NCBI GenBank assembly: GCA_020746875.1
Contig: JAGTJL010000002.1
Coordinates: 186,001 to 250,000, forward strand
Direction of reading: 5' to 3'
Length of the DNA: 64,000 bases
Source of the DNA: Rhexocercosporidium sp. MPI-PUGE-AT-0058
Lineage: Eukaryota > Ascomycota > Leotiomycetes > Helotiales
How positions within the stretch are numbered: position 1 is the stretch's first letter; every line of letters begins with the position of its first letter. Shown piece after piece: positions 12,768-25,182 of the stretch. Below the pieces are notes generated by a model. That model saw only the letters and a program-made list of their open reading frames with translations, did not search any database and was not told the origin of the DNA. The position numbers and the translations under genes are program-made.

Positions 12768-13920
12768 TTATCTTGGACTAGGCATGCTATACTATGTGTA
12801 AGGTTGGATCGTTGGGTTTCTGCTGCATTTTTGCGCGGCGTTAGGGTTTTGCTTCCTGGATACATATTAACGGGGACATTTGCATTCCTGCTCGTGAGTC
12901 CAGATTAGATTGAGGTTTTCCGTCACGATCGATGAGGAAATTGTATGATTAGGCGTATAGGGTTGATATACCAGAACGCATGCAACCACTACACCAGTGA
13001 TTTTTCATCTCGATTTCTGGTCTTGTCTTTCTCACAGTTAGTCCCCCAATCAGCTTAGTTTCCTGTTCTTTGGCCAACGCTTCTTCTCTTCTACAATAGC
13101 TTGACTCCTCCATCTTATCTTGTACAGGATTCGTATAGCTCTATGCAAAGCGCAAAAGATTCTAAAAGAACCTTTAAACCTTGTAGGCATTAGCTAGCGT
13201 TGCGATAGTTTGCTCGCTTTCAAGGCTTCCTGTCTTATTCCAACTCCCAAGCGTTTTGCTACAGTCTTCTTCCATTTTGAAATCAAAACGTGAGTCTGGT
13301 ACTCTCGGGAATGATCTGGTCATGCACCAGAAAACCTTGCAGTCTTCTCGAAGCAGAAGGTGGTTGAGAATACGAGGTCGAGATTCTTGGCTGGCATAAA
13401 TGAGGGGTCTTGTCGCCAAATCAGTATTCCTAGACCGAAGAAAGCTGGGGTTTACGAATAGAGGCTTATCAGCAGGTAGCATTTGTTCGGCACATCGCTC
13501 AACATGCTAACTAGATACGATAGGCCCTAAATCTTGCCTGGGGTTGTTCGGAAGTCAAAGATATTGCGATCACGATGGCTGCTGGTAGATTTCCATCTAC
13601 ACTCCACTCCACAGCGTCGCGACTCGCGCAATATTAGCTTTGCGTCTTCTTTTCTTCTGCGACGATCGATTTTGTTACGATAAGATGGGTTGTTTTCATT
13701 GGTTTTATTGCTCAGCACCTGCTATATTGGACAAGTACACGACGGTGAAATAGATATGAGCAATTAGCATGTGAGTGCTGCGAGACGTTTCTTCGGGCAA
13801 CTCGACGAATGGTACCTAGTTCCATCTACCCTAAGCTGAGGGCCTTTCTCTGTTCTATATATTCAGCCCAGGTCCCAGTCGGACGGAGGGCACAGCGAGC
13901 TACAACCCAGTTCTATCGCA
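12768..13920. other. Intergenic, no gene seen
   Basis: About 1.15 kb with no supported coding sequence between two genes of the same orientation. It should include the BEM46 terminator and the subtilase promoter. Confidence 0.6.
13856..13863 (+). promoter_or_regulatory. TATA-like element before the subtilase gene
   Basis: TATATATT lies about 60 bp before the ATG of the subtilase gene. Spacing and sequence suit a TATA box with a short 5' leader, but the assignment rests on position alone. Confidence 0.35.
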
Positions 13921-16900
13921 ATGCTCCTTTTCGTTCCATTGCTCGGGCTGATTGTCCTTGCTGAGGCTGTCAAGCAGCGGGAGATTGGTTTAAACAACAC
14001 CCAGATTGTGGTTCCCAATGCATACATTGTTCAGATCAAGAATGATACAGCTCTGTCGCCCTCATCTGTTATTGGAAGAGGCCTCGACCGCCACGCCCTG
14101 TTTCATAAGCGAGCATCTGAGGAGATCGACTACGACGTTCGAACAGAGTTTAAGAATCCGGATCTCTTCTACGGCTTGACAATTACTGTCAAAGACAACC
14201 TGACCTCTGCGGAGGTGGAGGAGAAGTTGACAAATCTCCAAGATGTCGTGTCTGTCTGGCCAGTTCTTGTCATGAAAGCACCAATGCCGTATGGCTCCCT
14301 CCCGTTGAATACCTCTATCCAGTCGACGGCCGCTCGTGCCAATACCACTGGTATTGTCGGCAACTCACGGTTTCCAAAGGTCATTGGGAAAGATTTCGAT
14401 CCATCCACTGCTCATAAAATGTCTGAGGTTGACAAAGTTCACGCTCTTGGCATCAAGGGCGCAGGCGTGAAGATTGCTATCATCGATTCGGGCATTGACT
14501 ATCGGCATCCTTCCTTGGGTGGAGGATTTGGTCCTGGCCACAAAGTTATTGGCGGCTATGACTTTGTTGGAGATTGGTATGCAGGAGCCCCTTGGATACC
14601 TCCCGTCGAAGACGATGACCCTCTTGCTTCTTGTCTAGACGGAGGCCACGGCACACACGTCGCAGGTAATTTCCCCCTGAGTTTGGGACACACACTAGAC
14701 TAATTCAACAGGCATCATTGGAATGCAAGACCCGGAAGGCTTTGGTTTCGGCCTTACTGGTGTCGCACCAGACGCAGAAATTCTTTCCTACAGAGTATTC
14801 AGTTGCGCTGGGGCTGCAACAACGGAAGGGATCATGCGTGCACTGCAACGAGCTGGCGATGATGGCGCTGACGTTATCAACATGTCTTTGGGGGGAGCCA
14901 CGAGCTTTCAGTCGACTGATCCATTTTCGGCTATGATCTCTGGACTTCGTAGCCGTGGAGTGGCCACCATAGTATCCAACGGAAATGATGGGCAGGGAGG
15001 AATCTATTACACGGTAAGTACAACTCTTTTACATTGTTCTTGGCATCGAATATCCGCCCCAAAAAGTTAATAAGCAACCCGGAGCCAAAAGTCGCCATTT
15101 TAACGCAGCACTCTGGATGTGGTTGATGGAATCGGTGCTGACCATTCTCAAGTCATCACCTGCTGTTGCCGAGGGCGCCATTGCTGTTGGATCCATTTCA
15201 AACACCAAATTTCCTGTTACATATAAGGGTAAAAACTCAAGGGGTCGAGACTTCAAATACGCATCTGTATGGCCTATCGAAGAGACCGAACCTCTGGATG
15301 TCTACTTGGTAAGCGCCACTCATCCATTAGGTTGCTCCTGGGAGCGATATGCCGCTCTTGAGAAGGAGATTTCCAATAAATCAATGACCTTTCTTCTTAT
15401 CGACGGGCCCGAGTGTTTCACTGGAACCTGGTACTACTTCAACTACAGATATATCGCCTTTCTCAACAACAACGCAGAAGCATTTGCAGACCAGTACTAT
15501 CTCGATACCAGAAACGATGCCGACAACAGTCAGTTCATCAATCTTGACACAGCAGATGGTACTGTCACTCGATCTATGTACGAGAAGGCAGGAGGGTACG
15601 GGAAATACAAGTGGACCTTCGGACAAGTCGAAGCTACTTCATCAAAGCAAGTCTTGACAGGTGGTATGATGAGCAACTTCTCCAGCTTTGGCCCCCCTAT
15701 CGATACAATGGTTCTCAAGCCGCAGCTCTCGGCTCCTGGTGGGAACATTCTTTCCCTTTGGCCTGTGGGGAATTACTCAGGCTATGCAATCATTTCAGGA
15801 ACCTCCATGTCAGCTCCCTTTGTCACTGGATGCTACGCCTTGATCAAGTCCAAGTTTCCAAAGCTCAGTGTCTCCGAGATCCAGGACTTGATGCAGACAA
15901 CTTCTGTTCCGGTCTCTTGGGTGCCTAATACGTCGATTCTCTCTACCACCGTGCACCAAGGCTCGGGACTGGTCAATGCTTACAGAGCCATCACATATGA
16001 GACTTCCATTTCACCGGGAGAATTATCCATAGGCGACACCGATGACTATGTCAATAAACCCAGAAACTTTACCATCACCAACAAATCAAGCAGATCCAAG
16101 TCGTATATTATCTCACACCAAGGAGCAGGATACGCAGAGCATTTCCCATATCCAGATCTTCTCCCTGATCCCAACCACTGGTATTTCTGGGGACAACCCC
16201 AGTATGCCAGATATGGCAGCGTCAGCTTCTCTCAGAACTCGGTTATGCTTGCGCCTGGTCAATCCACCACCATCCAAGTATCTTTCACGCCCCCCAGTGG
16301 AGTAGATGCTTCCAGGAACCCAATTACATCGGGCTTCATCAAAGTCACCAACAACAATGACAACTTTGTCATCCCCTATGCCGGACTTCCGTATTCCCGT
16401 TTCAGTGCCGAGTATTTCGACACTTCCAATAACACCGGTTTCCCATATCCGATGAGCACGGTCGATTACTACTATCCCAACATTACTGTTTCTGGTGACC
16501 TGCACGTCTATACATGGGCTGAAATTGGAGGAGGCAGCGTTCCGTGGGTAATCATCAATTTCTTCCACCTGACGCAGGAGCTGCGAATGGATATCCTGCC
16601 TGCCAACACCACGTTTGTGCCAGACTACTATGGCTTTGATCCGAAGTTTGAGTTCGAATACCAGCCTTCCGAGGACCCATTGTCTTCAAATTTCATTGGT
16701 GTGCCGACATACGGAAATGCGGACAGGCGGTTCATGATGGAGCCGCAAGCAGGCTGGTATGGGTGGTTTTCGAAGATGGTGAAGAGAGATGGTGAAGAGA
16801 GCAAGGTGCAGCTGAAGAAAGGTGATTATCGGGTCTTGGTTTCTATTAGGAGATGGGACGGGGACGTCACGAAGAGGGAGACTTGGAGTACGTATCTAAG

Positions 16901-16928
16901 TCCTGTGGTTCGCTACATTGATGTATAG
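13921..16928 (+). CDS. Secreted subtilisin-like serine protease (S8 family)
   Basis: Three exons, 13921-14665, 14712-15013 and 15153-16928, give 940 residues. A signal peptide (LLFVPLLGLIVLAEA) is followed by an I9-like propeptide to about residue 118. The catalytic triad is complete: Asp189 in AIIDSGIDYRHP, His243 in DGGHGTHVAG and Ser567 in ISGTSMSAPFVTGC. The stretch between His and Ser is long and contains a protease-associated-type insertion (about residues 390-520). After the catalytic domain comes an Fn3-like C-terminal region with many Asn-X-Thr/Ser sites. This layout matches the fungal minor-extracellular-protease (Vpr-like/C5a-peptidase-like) group. It probably digests extracellular protein. 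The 139-bp second intron ends in CTGAC..CTCAAG, and splicing there restores YYTSSPA, as expected for the family. Confidence 0.92.
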
Positions 16929-17525
16929 TGTGGATCGGTGACCTTGCCAAGTGGAAATCGACATGCAAACTAGAGACGAGGTGATAAGTAGGAGGTCATC
17001 TCATGCCTCATTCAATATAAGTGTCCACAATAACGACTCCTTTCAAAAGAGACGAGCGCTTACGAGGCCGAAAAAAAGGGATCAAAATAGAATTCGTCTG
17101 GAGAGCTGTAGTCGACCAGTTTCTTTCTTCCTCCATTTTCTCTATCTAACATCTTGTCATCTTTCAAATGGGGATGATGTGCCGCGAATCGAGATGAATA
17201 TAGAACATTTTGGCTGTAGTTGTCAAATTTTGCAATGGTTGTCTAGTGTCTCCTCATCTATCGAATCCCCCACAATTCTTGGGAAGTACTGACAAACTTT
17301 CTAGGCTTCTTGCAATTATTCCATTTGATTTACTTTCAAGTAATTGGCCTTGCCGCCTGGATCCTCTTAAATCCTGCAGTGGCGCAGCCAAGCGGCCTGT
17401 TAGGGTGAGCATGGAAATGACAAGATGGAATCCATCTTATCTTCTCACGACTTTCAAACGGAAGATCGTGTTCTCGTCTTTGCAGAAGGCTTACACTCTA
17501 TGTTTGCTCTGAGGTCTAATCGACG
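16929..17525. other. Intergenic, no gene seen
   Basis: About 600 bp without a supported gene between the subtilase and the DUF6594 gene. Confidence 0.6.
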
Positions 17526-18768
17526 ATGACGATGGATACAGACATGGAGAAGTGTGCGGCTGAGCAAGTGACTTCCGACACATCCAAGAGATGCGGGTGG
17601 TGTTTCTGCGGAAAGAGACCCCCGAAATCCGGCCTCGATAATAGATTTTACCGAGACCTACAATCAAGAACCAGTCCTGGTGGAAGCAGAGAAGACAGCA
17701 CCGGACCATGCCCTGCTTGAAGTTGTGATTGGGGGAAATTCATCACCTGAGCCGCCAACAACAATGTCTTGGGAAGAGCATCAACAGATCTTGGAGTCCA
17801 ACGACAGGATAAAGTTCTTAGGGAACAGAGAAGATATGCATCGGTTGATCACTAGACTGCATCATGTCAACGTGGTGCGAGCTCGCGAGAAGCTGGTCAA
17901 GAACGAGATCTTCTATCAGGTTGCCGTTTCCCCGTATCACGCAGACAGCAGCATCAGGAGCTTGGAACCACTGGCATCTCTGTACAGACCGTGTAAGTTT
18001 GCTCTGACTTTTCGCGTGGCGTAACCTCGCATTTTCTCTCATTTCTCATTCCTTTCCCCTCCCCTCCTCCAGAAGGAAGCTAAAAAGTCACTAGTACTGG
18101 CAAAAGCAAAAGATGATGACCAGGGTCGTATTGACCTCGAGAGGTACGGTGAGCATAGCTTCTCGTATATCGAAGAATATCCCCAAGTAGCATGTTTTCT
18201 GCCTATACATCATTTCCCTTCTTCTGCACTTGATTTATTGACTCGGTTCGAAATGACAGCAACGGCATTGAGAATACAAAGCGAGTGGGAGAATTACCGA
18301 GCTCCTGGTATAGTCCCACCGCAAGAGTATCAAATCCTTGTGTTGAAGGCAGTGCTGGATTGTGGCGAATATCATAAGCTATGGGAGAGCAAGGAGCTAG
18401 ACGAACTGAAGAAGCTGGACGAACTGAAGAAGCTGCTCGTCCGCCGGGACGATCTCACCATGGGCTCTGGTTGGTGGCAGCAATCGCTACGGAATATGGA
18501 CGAGCAGAAGAAGACGTGGCATGCTTTCCTGTCGAGGCTTTACATGGCTTTGTTTGGTGGTCTGGCTTTGATCACTCCGATGCTGATCATGAGTTTGCAT
18601 CAGAGTAAAGTGACGAGTCTAGTTACTACGGCAGTATTTGTCCTGGTTGTTGCTATAGCGCTTGCGTACTTTATGAAAGATGCACAGCCGAAGGACATTG
18701 TGGGTGCGACTGCGGGGTATGCTGCTGTGTTGGTGGTGTTCGTAGGTGTTGGTGCGGACACTGGGTGA
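17526..18768 (+). CDS. DUF6594-type fungal membrane protein, 5' end uncertain
   Basis: The C-terminal half is clear: a charged coiled region with a doubled LDELKK repeat, a WWQQSLRNMDEQKKTWHAFL stretch, then three membrane segments starting RLYMALFGGLALITPMLIM and ending GATAGYAAVLVVFVG. That ending is typical of fungal DUF6594 proteins. The frame is open in two blocks, about 17572-18021 and 18080-18768. They are best joined by a 98-bp intron whose donor is GTAAGT at 17995 and acceptor the AG at 18078-18079, which closes the phase. Where translation begins is not settled. ATG at 17526 lies in another frame and would need a further small intron; ATG at 17764 lies in the main frame. Function is unknown; the family often sits in accessory, variable regions. 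Confidence 0.65.
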
Positions 18769-19388
18769 AGAACTGGACGACTTAACTCTTGGGCATCTCA
18801 AGATACTGCTGTACTTGTTGTGGATGTGGCTGTGGTTGCGGGCACAGAGAGAGTGTGAGGGTGATGATCCTTGTGCGAGAACAGTGGCGAATTCAACTAC
18901 TTGAGAGCTGTTGGAGCAACAGGAATGATTGAAGAACGAAACGGAGAAAGGGAATTGGGTATGCATGAGGATTAGGCATTCATATACCTTGGGGTTATCC
19001 ACTTTGAAGAAGAGTTAAACTCAATTGTAAGCCTCGAAAACATGAAAGCAAATAAACAATTCCAGAAGCTAGTTTACCAAAGGAAAGGACACGGAGAACT
19101 AGGAATGAAAACAGAATTTCGCCACTTGGGACCAGATCGACCTCACGCCCTCAATAAAGAGCCAACCAACGCAAGATATTCGTACTGCCAGAGTGGACAA
19201 GGAAGAGATAGTTCAATGCTGCAAAGACTCATATCTACACGGCCACATAATCGGACCATTATGCTGTCAGCCCACAACCCCCACCAACTTGTGATCTTAT
19301 CACCCAAGATATTGCACACGATCGTATCGTACGCTTCTCCGTTCCCATGCTGAGCACCTTCATTTCCTCACTACCAAATACAAGCTTC
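18769..19388. other. Intergenic, convergent gene ends
   Basis: About 620 bp between the DUF6594 and succinate dehydrogenase gene ends. No gene seen; presumably 3' untranslated regions and terminators. Confidence 0.6.
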
Positions 19389-20303
19389 TTAAAAGGCCAA
19401 CTCCTTCTTGATCTCTGCAATCGCCAGACCAGGATTCAGACCCTTGGGGCACGTCCTCGAACAGTTCAAAATAGTGTGGCAGCGGTACACACTCATGCTG
19501 TTGTCCAAAGCTGCCTTTCTCTCCTCCTTCTTCTGATCTCTCGAATCTGCCAACCATCGGTAACTCTGCATGAGGACTGCAGGGCCGAGGTACTCCTCCG
19601 AGTTCCACCAGTATGAGGGACAGGATGTTGAGCAGCAGGCGCAGAGAATGCACTCGTACAGACCATCAAGCTTCTTACGCTCCTCCTTACTCTGCAGGTA
19701 TTCCTTGTTATTTGGTCCCGGTCCGTCATGTTGGAGGTATGGCTTGATAGACTTGTACTGCTTGTAGAAGAGCGTGAGATCCGGTACGATGTCCTTGACG
19801 ACGTAAGTGTGGGGGAGGGGGTAGATCTTCGTTTCTTGCTTGGTGTCCGTGGGGATTCTGCCTGTAGGAAATCAGCTTGTTTGTAAAGATTGAGTCCGCG
19901 GATTAAACATACACAAACAAGCCAGAGTATTGACACCGTCAATGTTCATTGCGCAGCTCCCACAGATTCCCTCTCTGCAGCTCCGTCTGAAGGTCAAGGT
20001 AGGATCAACCTCATTCTTGATCCGAATCAAAGCATCCAACATCATAGGACCAGTCTTGTTCAAATCAAGAGTATAGCTCTGCATGCGAGGCTTGGAGGTC
20101 GGCTCATCGGGATTCCAGCGGTAGATGTGGAAGGTCTTGACTTTGGCATCTGGATCACTTGTGGGTTCCTTGATCGTGGTGGTTTGAGAAGGAGGAACGG
20201 CTCCAGTGGCAACGGATGCCATGCCACGGATTGGCATTGAGGATCTGAATGCTGGTCGGCTCGCCGCCGCGAGGAGGCGCGAGCCTGTGCGAAGGGAGGC
20301 CAT
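19389..20303 (-). CDS. SDH2: Succinate dehydrogenase iron-sulfur subunit, mitochondrial
   Basis: Two exons, 19913-20303 and 19389-19861, split by a 51-bp intron with donor GTATGT, give 287 residues. A mitochondrial presequence rich in Arg and Ser (about 30 residues) is followed by the ferredoxin domain with [22 protein letters not shown], which binds the 2Fe-2S cluster. The C-terminal ferredoxin-like domain has [17 protein letters not shown] and, later, [18 protein letters not shown] for the 4Fe-4S and 3Fe-4S clusters. All ligands are present. The protein passes electrons from SdhA to ubiquinone in complex II. Splicing restores ACLCRIPTDT exactly, confirming the intron. Confidence 0.97.
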
Positions 20304-21196
20304 CGTGGTGGAGTGGTGGAGTGGAGTAAATTGAGTATTCGCGAAGGGGGAAGTTCAGTCGTGGTGGTGGTATTATTTTTAAGGCTCGCTGTTTTCAATC
20401 TGCTGCGCGATAGTCGAATTGGTCAGATTTTGAGGTGCGCACAAGACGTGGATGGCGGCGTCAATTGGTATCCAAACACAGGATCAGAGAGCAGAGTGTA
20501 GACGTCGTCGATCGATGGCAACTGTTTGACCTCGGGAATAAAGCTACACCAAAGCGTAGTGGAGAGCCGCCGACCAATGAGGAGAGCCGCGTTCGAAATC
20601 AAAAAGATGACTGGGGAACTTGTCGGGATATCACGTGAACTCCTGCTCTCTCTCCCACGTCGGGTCACGTTCTCGCTCGCCACTCATCCTCCTCGCCATA
20701 CCTACCAACAGATATTACCTACCATATAGTTAGAATCAGTTGTCATGCGCTTCGCTCTTCTATTACTACGGCAGCACGCAATGGTCCACGAGCAAGCCTT
20801 CTGGAGTTCTGATGTTCTGGAGAAGCTCATCATGTATGCCCCTACTCGATATCTACTACCTACCGAGGTTGCTATTGAAAACAGGAAGACTTCTTAGAGG
20901 TAAGCTCGGGGCCATTTACGCCAGTATACTCGGAGAGAGCTGCTTCCGTCGTGGCATATTTCTACATTCCTATCCTATGTTCCGGTGCTTCCTTGGCGGC
21001 ACTGCCCTTCGAGGTTATGTCTGAAGGCACTCACCAAGTCCTTGGGTGCCAATGTCAAAAGTCGGTTCAGAGACTTGAAATGATGCCGGAGCCCTAGACC
21101 TTGTCTGCGAACAATATTGATGCAGAGATATGACTACGTGGCCGACCTTTGTAACCTCCCTTGCTCGCGCCGTATCTCCCTTCCAGGATTACACAT
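20304..21196. other. Intergenic, one weak short frame
   Basis: About 900 bp. A short plus-strand frame from 20744 reads MRFALLLLRQHAMVHEQAFW and continues with VLEKLIMYAPTRYLLPTEVA. It faintly recalls an F-box start and stops after about 47 codons. No further exon is convincing, so it is not called as a gene. Confidence 0.5.
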
Positions 21197-24100
21197 CTAT
21201 GTCGTCCATATCTGCTCCTTGACGACAAAGGTATATCCTTCTTCAGTCACTATTTTGTATCCAGGAGTCTCGCACGGTTTTGCTATAGCGTCGTCTAATA
21301 TCTGCAGATATGCCTTGCAATCTGTGCGCCTTTTCAGTGCTAGCAATGTCTTGAGACGTTTCTCGGCCGCAGCATACCCCCATAGGCTTTGTTCTCTGTT
21401 TGCTGCGAGTAGGACTAGATCTTCGGTGATGACGAGGCTTTTGTCGTTACTCAGCAGGACTCTGACGCCCTCCCATTTACCATTCTTGGCCGCCTTGCTG
21501 AGTAACTCCTGAGCAAACTCCAAGACCTTCGATTCTTTCTCCTCGTAAATCTTCCCCACAAGCCTCCAAAATTTCTCGTCCTCTTCACCATTTGGTTGCA
21601 CCTCTGTGCATGCGGAAAATAAGACGTCTTTTGTAATGTCCAGTCCGGAAGACAAGAGAATAACAATTGTTATCCATTCAGCTGAGCTTGCAACTAAAGC
21701 CTCGAGGAAGTCTTGTGTGAAGACATCTCGTCCGGTGTCACGACCGTCTTCTCTATCCAACAAGTCTCGTAGCATGTATTCTCCATTCTTGTCCGCAAGA
21801 ATGTCAAGAAACAAGTTAGAGCCAGGGGGAGCTATTACCCCGCTCCGGAGCAACAAATCAACAGACCTCCAACTCTTGCAATTCCGTGCTATGAACACAA
21901 AGTGTTTTTGGTTCAGTTGCTGCAAATCGCACCTATCAAATCATTCTTTGCAGCTGCTGATCTGATGGTAAGACTTATCGTATCATCATCGTAATAAACT
22001 CGACTGGGAGCTTGCAAGTCTTATCAGCATCGACCAAGAGCAAGATAGTTTCAGTGATCCATCGACCATTTCTGGGAGGCCAACGATTACTTTGTACGAA
22101 GACAGAATTTACCGACTTCATGAAGTCGTTATCGACATGGAAATGTAGACCCTGCTCGATCAACACCTGCAAAATCTTGGACTGCCTACTTGTGAACGGC
22201 GTGATAGTTCCAAATCCTACTGCCACCGCCTGTAGTACCATATCGGTGGAAACGCAGGATAAATCGCATCGATCCATCAAGATCTCGAAACAGCCAGTAT
22301 CTTCTACGAATGTACATCTCGCTGCCTCTAGTGCCAAGTTTGGACCGGAAGTATCGAGGCCCGGCTTATCTAGAAGGTAACTCAAGACAGACGGTGCTCC
22401 ACATCTGACTGCGTGCTTTGCTAATTCGAAGGAGAGGTCTGGAGCCCGAACCTGAGGAAGGGATTTGAGTTCACTGTCATATGTTGAAAAGCGAGATTTG
22501 GAAGGCATATGATCTTGATCGCGGGCCATTCCTTGGTCACTGCACCCATCGAGCAAGTACTCCACAATCTCGACGAAGTTGAGAGCACATGCGTTAAATA
22601 AACAGCGATGTGCAATGTCCGCATCGACTGGGGGTTTTGGAGCTCTCCATCGGATACTCAGATTTCCTTCCGAGCCATCTAACGTTGATAAATCAACCAT
22701 GTTGAGGAGTGACCACAGTCCCCGGCGCAGTGCAATCAGTCTGTTCTGACCGCCGGCCTTCTCAAGGTGAAACCTCAGGTACTTGTTAATGTAACGACCT
22801 AGTTCTCGGAAATTCCAACTCCAGATTTCCAGACCAGCTCTGTTCCAATCTCCGATCTGACTCAATGCGCAAAGACTGATATCCACATGGGTGTTGGCTC
22901 GGGTGAACACTGGTAGCCTTTCGAGAAACTCCCGTACGGAAAGATGCGCGAAGTGGAAAACAATCGGGTTTCAATTCCTTTTTCATTCCGAGGAGGAGGC
23001 TGAAAGCATTCTGTGCAATTCTGCTCGATGCTAATTGCTGGCTCGAAGCGATTCGGTTGTAGATCTCTAGATACAGCTCTTCCAAACTGGGCGGGTTCTT
23101 TCCGAGTCGATCACGGATATCCGCATCTGTTTTCATCTCCGCCAGGTTTTCAAGCTGCAGACTTGCCCAGCGGAACCTGTGAGCAGGTAAGTAAAAGCAA
23201 AGTTGTGCACAATTATTGTGACTTACATTCCGCTTGCTTGTGCAGCAACCTTTGTGGCTACCTCTTCCGCAAGCTCCTGCTGCCTTGCGCTATTACGAAG
23301 GAGATATCCGGGTTTCACAAGTAGGGAAGTCTCCGACGCAACAAAAGCATCTATGTCTACCTGGTTCTTGCCTGATGAAATCCTCATGTTTGGGAACCGA
23401 TCTAAGTGGAACACGATATCGCCGTCTTCTCGGCTTGAAATGAAGATCCGCACGAGGCTGGAGGATTCCTCAACAATCATTCTGATGAAGTTCAGAATTA
23501 CACTACGTTCGTTGGCGCAGCATTCGTCTAGAGCATCAATGATGATTGTAGTCACAGGATAGAGATTGACGAGAGCAAGAATCAGCTCCTTGGATTCATC
23601 GATATCGAGCGTTCCAGATGCAGATCCTTGACCTTCCATTTCCTCGTAGAGGTCTATGACCGGAGGCAGAACTGCCGAAGAAGGGGTGAGACTTGCAAGC
23701 TGACGAGCAATGCTGGCAAGAATGGAGGTGGGATCAGCTCGAAGGGGCTCTGCCGTATTTTGAGAGCAGTAGAAAATTGCTGGTCGGGGTACGAGTCCTC
23801 GAGCAGACAGTTGTAGAGCGTCTTCTATAACTAGGGAGCTGCCAGCAACTAATCAATACCACACTTCAAGATGTATACGTAGACTTACGTCAGTTTGCTC
23901 TTTCCCGATCCCGGTATCCCGTGAAGCCAAAGGAGAGAAGATGCACTGTCATCTTTCCATTTCTTGTAAGATTACATGTCATCGTTGAGCAGCCATTTTC
24001 CAGTTCCTTTCAAAATTTGTCGTTTATTCTCCTTGTGGTGCTTTAGATAGGGCAGCTTTGTGGTGTCCGACATCCAGTCGAGGATCTTCCTTCGTTTCGT

Positions 24101-25182
24101 ATCTAGGAGTCAAATTTTTCAGTCAATGCACCTGAAGTTGTAACAGATCACACTGCTCACCAGTCAGGTTATCTTGGATATCTTGGAGTTGCCTGGATAT
24201 TCTCTTCAAAGGCGCTTCGCATTCCAGCAGAATTCTCTTAAGCTCAGAGTGCCGCATAGAATCATCTATTAGGTCCGTCGTGTAAGCTAGCTGGATGCCG
24301 TGCAGGACGAAGGGATATACCTTCGTGAGCAGAAATACGAGTATATTGATCGACCTCTAGGATGTTACTTGTGATACTGTCCAGGAGGTCTTGGAATTCT
24401 TGCTTGATTCGAAAGGCACTTGATATTATGCGGACAGCAGCGGATGTTAACGATGTGAAAATATCGCAGGACATTGACACACATACGACTTTTGTTTCGC
24501 TTAAGAAAGCTCTTGGCCTTATAGATAAAGAAGGATGGTCCCGTAAAGCTTTACCAAGGCCGTTTTTAACTCTTCTTTTGCTGCTGACGAGAGTCCGTCA
24601 AGATAGAGTTGCTCGGTGATTCTGCATCGACATATGCACCTGGAAACAGTTTCGAGGTTTTCCACAACGAAGTCATACTTTTCAAGATCGCCGATAGCCA
24701 CCTGCAATTTGCAAGTAAACATAGGATTTCTACTGCAGACAGAACATATTTCGACGCCTAGTAAATCTTACCTGCAGGACGAATCTGACCAGAGCCCAGG
24801 GCAGCGCTGCATGACCTGGATCGTACGAAACAGCAACATCACCAACCTCTCTAAACAGAGCGATCCACTTGGCAAACTTTCCCAGGACATCACGGAGGAT
24901 CACTTTCTCTCCACTGGACCTCTTGAAGCCAAGTCTTCTTTCCTCGCACTTCAACTGTGCTGCTTCGGTCTCGGCTTTCAAGTCAGAAAGGATGGACAGT
25001 TTGTTGAAACTGAAATTAATGATCGTTCTATCTTCTGGGCTCAGCTTCTCGACTGCTTGAGCCCAGAGATCATTGGCTCGAGGTCCATCCAGGCTGGGAG
25101 CTAACTTAGACTCAGCGTTGCGAGGTCCTCTGGCATGGCGTCCATCGAGAAAGGTTGGCCGATGCAATGCACATGCCTCCAA
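21197..25182 (-). pseudogene. Decayed NACHT/STAND (NLR-like) gene with DUF7708-type N-terminus
   Basis: Reading leftwards from 25182, the remnant keeps the fungal STAND order. First is a DUF7708-type N-terminal domain (LWAQAVEKLSPEDR, YDPGHAALPWALVRFVLQ). Next is a NACHT ATPase with P-loop WLHGIPGSGKSKLT at about 23890-23930 and Walker B TTIIIDALDECC at about 23521-23556. Then come FHFAHLSVREFLERL and an ankyrin/leucine-rich-like tail (VDLLLRSG, VRVLLSNDKS). Several lesions break it. No in-frame ATG is seen at the start. The frame shifts near the stop at 24519-24521. A nonsense TAA lies at 23972-23974 within the lead-in to the P-loop. The segment before FAHLSV is shortened and out of frame near 22950. 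The frame shifts again at about 21930-21970. Normal genes of this type act in allorecognition or innate immunity; this copy is probably dead. Confidence 0.8.

Noticed and set aside
13921..16928. The subtilase as the protease of the RiPP cluster
   Set aside because: It lies more than 40 kb away with many housekeeping genes between, and dikaritin clusters use S41-type peptidases.
20744..20890. Possible F-box gene start
   Set aside because: Similarity is faint, the frame ends after about 47 codons and no second exon restores an F-box or downstream repeat.
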